From: Candidatus Gastranaerophilales bacterium
GTDB lineage: Bacteria; Cyanobacteriota; Vampirovibrionia; Gastranaerophilales; Gastranaerophilaceae
DNA: 11,260 nucleotides
Assembly (NCBI GenBank): GCA_900766355.1
Contig: CAAFVD010000008.1
Span: 1 to 11,260 of the forward strand
Direction of reading: 5' to 3'
Part shown: positions 7,451 to 11,260 of the stretch, in pieces
Numbering within the stretch: the stretch's first letter is position 1
Layout: the number at the start of each line of letters is the position of its first letter
Notes under the pieces: generated by a model
What the model saw: the letters and a program-made list of their open reading frames with translations, nothing else
Told to the model about the DNA's origin: nothing
The model's database searches: none
Made by a program: the position numbers and the translations under genes

Positions 7451-8250
7451 TTTATTATTCCTTTATAACAAGCCACTATTTTATTAAATTTATTCTCCTC
7501 ATGCATAAGTATTCTAAACGAAAGGAAAATATTTTTTAATTGTGCATATATCAAGCCTTTGAATGTACCAAAGTGTTTTTTAAATATATACTTTCTATTA
7601 TGAGCTATCAGATAGTAACGATAAGCACTGTGATATGTAAATGCCTGATTCTCTTTAGTCTTATACCCAAAAGACTGTACCAAAACAGAATCACAATACT
7701 GCATTATTTTACATTTTTTCTCTTCTACCATCCAACCAAAATCATAATCTAATCCATCAAGGAAGATCTCTTCATCATACTTTATATCATATTTTTTCAA
7801 ACAAGAGATATTCAAAAAAGAACCAGAGTTAATACTCCATTCTACCTGTTGCCATTTAGATTTTCTATCATAATTTTCAAAATCTGTCTTCAATACAACA
7901 GGGCAGAATGCTGCTATATCAGAAGATGAAGAATAATCTTCAATAGCATTTATCAACTTATGCAACTCTTGCTCCTTAAATGATGAATCCTGATCCATTA
8001 TACAAAGATAATTATAACCAGCAGATTCTGCATCGTTCAACATTTTATTATAAGGTTTTGCAAGTCCACTATTCTCATTCTGAAAGTGATACTGACAAAT
8101 AACGTGCTTGAATTTATAATCTATCTTTTTAGGTGAATTATCATAAATCATAATCAATCCGAACAAACCGGAATCAGCATATAATTCAATATTATTCAAT
8201 TCAGAGATTGTCGGATTATACACCACTACCCCCATACAGTATTTATTCAT
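7447..8250 (-). CDS. Family 2 glycosyltransferase, rhamnosyltransferase-like
   Basis: Inverting GT-A glycosyltransferase of 267 residues. VVVYNP (8-13) begins the nucleotide-binding domain. DNS (37-39), the NSGLAKPYN segment (60-68) and MDQDS (85-89) match bacterial rhamnosyltransferases, in which DQD takes the DXD role of binding metal and the nucleotide-sugar phosphate. SGSFLNISCLKKYDIKYDEEIF (142-163), then Asp165/Asp168/Asp170, correspond to the acceptor region and catalytic-base area. RYYLIAHNRK (211-220) resembles the family's late YR..Y..RN motif. Rhamnose is a sensible donor because rmlB lies upstream in the same cluster, but donor identity is inference. The gene follows the Fe-S protein gene by 23 bp of pure A/T apart from two G/C bases, and overlaps the GT4 gene downstream. 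Confidence 0.88.
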   Translation of the reverse strand: MNKYCMGVVVYNPTISELNNIELYADSGLFGLIMIYDNSPKKIDYKFKHVICQYHFQNENSGLAKPYNKMLNDAESAGYNYLCIMDQDSSFKEQELHKLINAIEDYSSSSDIAAFCPVVLKTDFENYDRKSKWQQVEWSINSGSFLNISCLKKYDIKYDEEIFLDGLDYDFGWMVEEKKCKIMQYCDSVLVQSFGYKTKENQAFTYHSAYRYYLIAHNRKYIFKKHFGTFKGLIYAQLKNIFLSFRILMHEENKFNKIVACYKGIIK

Positions 8251-8273
8251 CTTTTTATTATATTAAATAAATA

Positions 8274-9380
8274 TCATTTGCTAAATTTAAATCGCAGTAA
8301 ACGAAACATCTGTTTTATCGTCCGTTCATATTTTTTTGCCATTTGATTGTATTCTTCTTGAGTTTTTTTTATATGAGACATATATGTATCAGGACGTTTC
8401 ATCGGATGCAAAACAGCATGAGTCGCATATTCAACACTCTTTTTAGTACCTTCTTCATATTCACAATATTTACTTATCAATTGCCATAGTACTTTTCCTT
8501 TTTCATTATTTATTAAAACTGCAGAAATCCCATTTGTTGAGGCATCAAGATGCTTAGGAGTAATATGCCAATAATCACCAATAGAAACATCACCTATCCG
8601 TTCAAATTTAGCATACTTACATTTATAGCAACATTCTCTGAAAAAAGTACCTTTTATAAAATTAGAGAAATAATAATCACATAATGCAGGACCAACAGAA
8701 ATAGACCCATCAGAATAACGATATCCAAAACAATAATCACCCCATTTTGAGACGCTCTTATCACGAAATTGTACATCTACAACCTTCTTTTTTTTTGAAT
8801 TCTTATAATTCAAATGCATTTGCAACTCTGCAGCGGAAGGAGCTCCATGACAGAATAAGTCTACACAAAACAGGTTTTCATAATTCTTATTTAAAAACAG
8901 TCTTAAACCTCCTATTTGACAAGGCAGTGCGATAAACAACACTTTTTCGCCTTTCTTTAAATAATTGCGACATTTTATATAGGAATCATTAATATCTGCA
9001 TAACAGTATTTTGATTTCAAAGCCTTTTCTATATTTGATGGTATTACTTCTTGAATAACAGGAAGTATATCATCATTATAAGAAGCAGAAAATACCTTAA
9101 AATTACTATACAAACAAATTCTAATCAAAAGACCTCCAATGCCCCCAGACGAACTTCTAATCAACTCTTGCTGATTCTTATTATAAGCAGCATAAATCAT
9201 GGATGGTGTGAAATATGTCAATGGTCGAGTTATTTGACATACTCTTTCACAAGCACCACAATTTATACAACTTGTACTATTGACAGATATTTTATTAAAT
9301 TCATCTATGCCTATGCATTTCTTAGGGCATATCTGTATACACGCTTTACAAGTTGTACAATTATTATCAGGAGTTATCAT
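8274..9380 (-). CDS. Fe-S protein, coenzyme F420 hydrogenase/dehydrogenase beta-subunit family
   Basis: Predicted cytosolic iron-sulfur oxidoreductase of 368 residues. Two ferredoxin-type 4Fe-4S motifs open the protein: Cys8-11-14-18 (CTTCKACIQICP) and Cys38-41-44-48 (CINCGACERVC). The C-terminal domain of the FrhB/FdhB-like family follows, with SSSGG (76-80), LPCQIGGLR (152-160), FCHGAPS (176-182), FRDKSVSKWG (205-214), CCYKCKYAKFERIGDVSIGDYW (250-271) and further conserved cysteines 154, 177, 250, 251 and 254. FrhB-type proteins bind FAD and reduce F420. Bacteroidetes are not known to make F420, so another electron carrier or substrate is implied. Its ATG overlaps the pyruvyltransferase stop (ATGA, 9377-9380). 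This arrangement recurs in Bacteroidales polysaccharide loci, but to my knowledge the reaction has not been worked out. Confidence 0.9.
   Translation of the reverse strand: MITPDNNCTTCKACIQICPKKCIGIDEFNKISVNSTSCINCGACERVCQITRPLTYFTPSMIYAAYNKNQQELIRSSSGGIGGLLIRICLYSNFKVFSASYNDDILPVIQEVIPSNIEKALKSKYCYADINDSYIKCRNYLKKGEKVLFIALPCQIGGLRLFLNKNYENLFCVDLFCHGAPSAAELQMHLNYKNSKKKKVVDVQFRDKSVSKWGDYCFGYRYSDGSISVGPALCDYYFSNFIKGTFFRECCYKCKYAKFERIGDVSIGDYWHITPKHLDASTNGISAVLINNEKGKVLWQLISKYCEYEEGTKKSVEYATHAVLHPMKRPDTYMSHIKKTQEEYNQMAKKYERTIKQMFRLLRFKFSK
8788..8796 (-). repeat. A9 homopolymer within the Fe-S protein gene
   Basis: Nine consecutive T's on the plus strand encode part of a KKKK stretch (residues 196-199). 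The reading frame is intact in this copy. A slip of one base would remove the last 170 residues, including the C-terminal cysteine cluster. Chance occurrence in an AT-rich gene is quite possible. Confidence 0.55.
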
Positions 9381-10504
9381 GCTATTATTTTTTTTATGTA
9401 CTCTAAGGAACAGGCTCTATCATGTTCCAATTTTGAATCATAATTTCCTATAAGATCAGTTTTTTGACTGGAATTACTAATCATTCTTGACTCAAGACTA
9501 TAACTAGTCAAAATACTATCTATCCGTGAACTTTGACTCTCACCAGCAGAATATTCTCTATTATATACATAAAATTCTTTTTTTAAGTTAATTGAGAAAG
9601 CAACTCCATGGAAAGAGTCGGTACATATGACTGCTGAATTATTTAAAACATATACAAATTCAGCAGGACTCACATCTATATCCTTAATATTTTTTGAAAT
9701 CTGATTAAACTCATCAAATTTATAAGGAAAAGAGTATATCGGTAGTTTTTTCTCTGTAGATACTTTCTTAATATGTTCTATAGCAACAGAACTCGGCTTA
9801 TTAAGAAAGAACAATAGTATATAATTATCTTCTTTAATACTATTACACTTTATGGAATGCTTAATCCAAAATTCTGATGTTTTTAGAAGCGAAGGATCTA
9901 TATGCTGTTGAACGTTCTTACATCCTACTTCTTCTAATATTGGCACTAGTAAAATTTCTCTAATACTAACATTCTTAAAGCCATTAATGTATCGTTTAAG
10001 CTTCTTCTTATACCATAGAGGTATATTATTTGTACCTGTACTTGCTGCATATGAAGTACGTTTTTGCTTAGGAGCGAACCGCAGAAACATGAAAGGATTA
10101 AGCATTGGAGAAGTTAAGCTCCATACCTGATCACTTCCACAAATAAACATATCATAACTTTTATCTTTACGCATTTCAACGAAAGAAACATCTTTACCAT
10201 GAATATTGTTTTGCAAAAAAGAGTCAAAATATTGTTTTACTTTAGGTGATAATCCATCACATGATCTATTAGATTCTTTAGCAAATTTTTTATACTTTAC
10301 CCATCTCTCTGGATATAAAATACAAGATATAAGAAATTTTATTTTTATAAACAGGCTTCTTATCTTCCAATACAAGCCTACTTCTTTTTGGTTCAAAACA
10401 TCAACTTTACATCCACATTCTTCTAAAATAGATTGTAGTGCATAACATTGAAGAACTGATCCATAGTTGTAATTGCGATAAAAAGTAACAAGTCCTATCT
10501 TCAT
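9377..10504 (-). CDS. Polysaccharide pyruvyltransferase family protein (WcaK/CsaB-like)
   Basis: Predicted enzyme of 375 residues that moves pyruvate from phosphoenolpyruvate onto a sugar as a ketal, adding a negative charge to the repeat unit. Diagnostic motifs are NYNYGSVLQCYALQ (11-24) at the N-terminus, CGSDQVWS (122-129), RTSYAASTG (149-157), VSIRE (179-183), HIDPSLL (201-207) and CTDSFHGVAFS (294-304). The order and spacing are those of the PF04230 family. It is the first gene of the low-GC block, 60 bp after rmlB and beyond the inverted repeat. It is translationally coupled to the Fe-S protein gene through an ATGA overlap. Members of this family annotated next to F420-beta-like genes may do something other than simple pyruvylation, so the exact substrate is uncertain. 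Confidence 0.91.
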   Translation of the reverse strand: MKIGLVTFYRNYNYGSVLQCYALQSILEECGCKVDVLNQKEVGLYWKIRSLFIKIKFLISCILYPERWVKYKKFAKESNRSCDGLSPKVKQYFDSFLQNNIHGKDVSFVEMRKDKSYDMFICGSDQVWSLTSPMLNPFMFLRFAPKQKRTSYAASTGTNNIPLWYKKKLKRYINGFKNVSIREILLVPILEEVGCKNVQQHIDPSLLKTSEFWIKHSIKCNSIKEDNYILLFFLNKPSSVAIEHIKKVSTEKKLPIYSFPYKFDEFNQISKNIKDIDVSPAEFVYVLNNSAVICTDSFHGVAFSINLKKEFYVYNREYSAGESQSSRIDSILTSYSLESRMISNSSQKTDLIGNYDSKLEHDRACSLEYIKKIIA

Positions 10505-10521
10505 ATTTTACAATAAGATTT

Positions 10522-10561
10522 TTATCGTGATTCAAACCTTTAAAAGTTTGAATCACGATAA
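10522..10561. repeat. Perfect inverted repeat (16-bp arms, 8-nt loop) in the rmlB-pyruvyltransferase gap
   Basis: The left arm 10522-10537 (TTATCGTGATTCAAAC) and right arm 10546-10561 pair perfectly around the loop CTTTAAAA at 10538-10545. It fills most of the 60-bp gap between rmlB and the pyruvyltransferase gene, exactly where G+C drops. As RNA on the minus strand it forms a stable hairpin just after the rmlB stop, but the following bases are AAAATC rather than a U-run. On the plus strand the downstream ATATTTATTT is only partly T-rich. It could be an imperfect terminator/attenuator, an RNA-processing or 3'-end-protecting hairpin, or a recombination scar. Confidence 0.85.
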
Positions 10562-10564
10562 TAT

Positions 10565-11260
10565 TTATTTATCAAAATACATATTCTCATAGTACTTCTG
10601 ATAGTCACCAGAAGTCACGTTGTCCATCCATTCCTGATTCTCGAGATACCACTTCACGGTCTCTTCGATACCCTCCTCAAACTGCAGAGATGGTTCCCAA
10701 CCCAATTCCTTCTGCAACTTTCTAGAGTCGATGGCATAACGCATATCGTGACCCTTTCTGTCGGTTACATAAGTGATGAGATCCATATCCTCGCCTTCCT
10801 TTCTGCCGAGCAATCTATCAACGGTCTTGATAACCACCTTGATGATATCGATGTTCTTCCACTCGTTGAAGCCGCCGATGTTGTAAGTCTCGGCAATCTT
10901 GCCCTTGTGGAAAATCATATCGATGGCACGGGCATGATCCACTACATACAACCAGTCGCGCACATTCTCACCCTTACCATATACTGGCAATAGCTTGCGA
11001 TGACGGATGTTGTTGATGAACAACGGAATCAACTTCTCTGGGAACTGGTATGGACCGTAGTTGTTAGAGCAGTTGGTTACGATGGTAGGCATACCGTATG
11101 TATCGTGGAAAGCACGCACGAAGTGGTCTGAGCTTGCCTTGGATGCAGAATATGGAGAGTGAGGATTGTACTTGGTAGTCTCTACGAAGAACTCCTCGCC
11201 GTAAGCCTCGTGGTTCTTACCGCTGGATGCCTTGGTAGTGAAAGGAGCAGGAATGCCCTC
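10565..11260 (-). CDS. rmlB: dTDP-glucose 4,6-dehydratase (partial, N-terminus outside window)
   Basis: NAD+-dependent cytosolic short-chain dehydrogenase/reductase that converts dTDP-glucose to dTDP-4-keto-6-deoxyglucose, the second step of dTDP-rhamnose synthesis. The frame is open to the right edge and covers the last 231 residues of a protein usually about 350-380 long. The GTG at 11117-11119 is not the start, since homologous sequence continues upstream. Visible motifs are YSASKASSDHF, the catalytic YxxxK just inside the right end; TNCSNNYGPYQFPEKLIPLF, the family substrate-binding segment; and RDWLYVVDHARA. The Rossmann GxxGxxG and the Asp-Glu catalytic residues are beyond the window. 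The tail YENMYFDK is a normal terminus. Higher G+C than the following block suggests it belongs to the conserved backbone. The rest of the Rml pathway may lie further upstream. Confidence 0.96.
   Translation of the reverse strand, partial: EGIPAPFTTKASSGKNHEAYGEEFFVETTKYNPHSPYSASKASSDHFVRAFHDTYGMPTIVTNCSNNYGPYQFPEKLIPLFINNIRHRKLLPVYGKGENVRDWLYVVDHARAIDMIFHKGKIAETYNIGGFNEWKNIDIIKVVIKTVDRLLGRKEGEDMDLITYVTDRKGHDMRYAIDSRKLQKELGWEPSLQFEEGIEETVKWYLENQEWMDNVTSGDYQKYYENMYFDK

Noticed and set aside
9051..9443. 130-codon plus-strand open frame
   Set aside because: It lies antisense to the well-supported Fe-S protein and pyruvyltransferase genes, has a low-complexity I/T/S-rich product and no recognisable motif.
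10522..10561. Rho-independent terminator
   Set aside because: The stem is strong, but neither strand has the expected run of T's directly after it, so I list it as an inverted repeat with unknown role.
10522..10561. Invertible promoter like those controlling Bacteroides capsule loci
   Set aside because: The arms are only 8 nt apart, leaving no room for a promoter between them, and no recombinase or UpxY/UpxZ-type gene is in the window.
10565..11119. A 184-codon gene starting at the GTG at 11117-11119
   Set aside because: The frame continues open to 11260 with clear rmlB homology, including the catalytic YSASK motif, so this is an internal codon and the true start is outside the window.
1..11260. 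tRNA, rRNA, CRISPR array, insertion sequence or defence genes
   Set aside because: Nearly all sequence is accounted for by polysaccharide genes. The spacers are short, and I see no cloverleaf, direct-repeat array, transposase or nuclease motif.

Overview
This window is the interior of a surface-polysaccharide (capsule, O-antigen or exopolysaccharide) gene cluster. It most likely comes from a member of the Bacteroidales, with a Prevotella/Segatella-type genome as my best guess. That guess rests on A/T-rich leaders instead of GGAGG ribosome-binding sites, a TTTG-type promoter-like motif, and the gene content. Genus cannot be settled by eye. Every gene supported here lies on the minus strand, so transcription runs from the right edge (11260) to the left edge (1).

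Layout in transcription order. The 5' part of the message starts outside the window with rmlB (dTDP-glucose 4,6-dehydratase; N-terminus cut off). A 60-bp gap follows, holding a perfect 16-bp-arm inverted repeat. Next comes a tightly packed nine-gene block from 10504 to 1008: polysaccharide pyruvyltransferase; an Fe-S protein of the F420-hydrogenase/dehydrogenase beta-subunit family; a rhamnosyltransferase-like GT2; a GT4 glycosyltransferase; a membrane acyltransferase-3 protein; a Wzy-type polymerase; a Wzx flippase; a fucosyltransferase-like (NodZ/O-FucT-type) glycosyltransferase; and a hexapeptide acetyltransferase. After a 192-bp spacer comes ugd (UDP-glucose 6-dehydrogenase), whose C-terminus runs off the left edge.

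The nine genes overlap by ATGA or are separated by 1 to 23 bp, so they look like one operon. Hand-counted sample lines give about 23-27% G+C inside the block, against about 43-48% in ugd and rmlB. The block therefore reads as a strain-variable, probably horizontally acquired cassette set between conserved sugar-nucleotide genes.

Inferred joint function: RmlB and Ugd supply dTDP-4-keto-6-deoxyglucose (toward dTDP-rhamnose) and UDP-glucuronate. Three glycosyltransferases extend a lipid-linked repeat started by a priming enzyme not in this window. Two acyltransferases and a pyruvyltransferase decorate the repeat; Wzx flips it across the inner membrane and Wzy polymerises it. No priming transferase, Wzz/Wza export proteins, UpxY/UpxZ-type regulators, rmlA/C/D, RNA genes, CRISPR arrays or insertion sequences are visible. 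The most interesting items are the Fe-S/pyruvyltransferase gene pair, the palindrome at the right edge of the low-GC cassette, the poorly characterised fucosyltransferase-like enzyme, and homopolymer tracts that could make two or three genes phase-variable.
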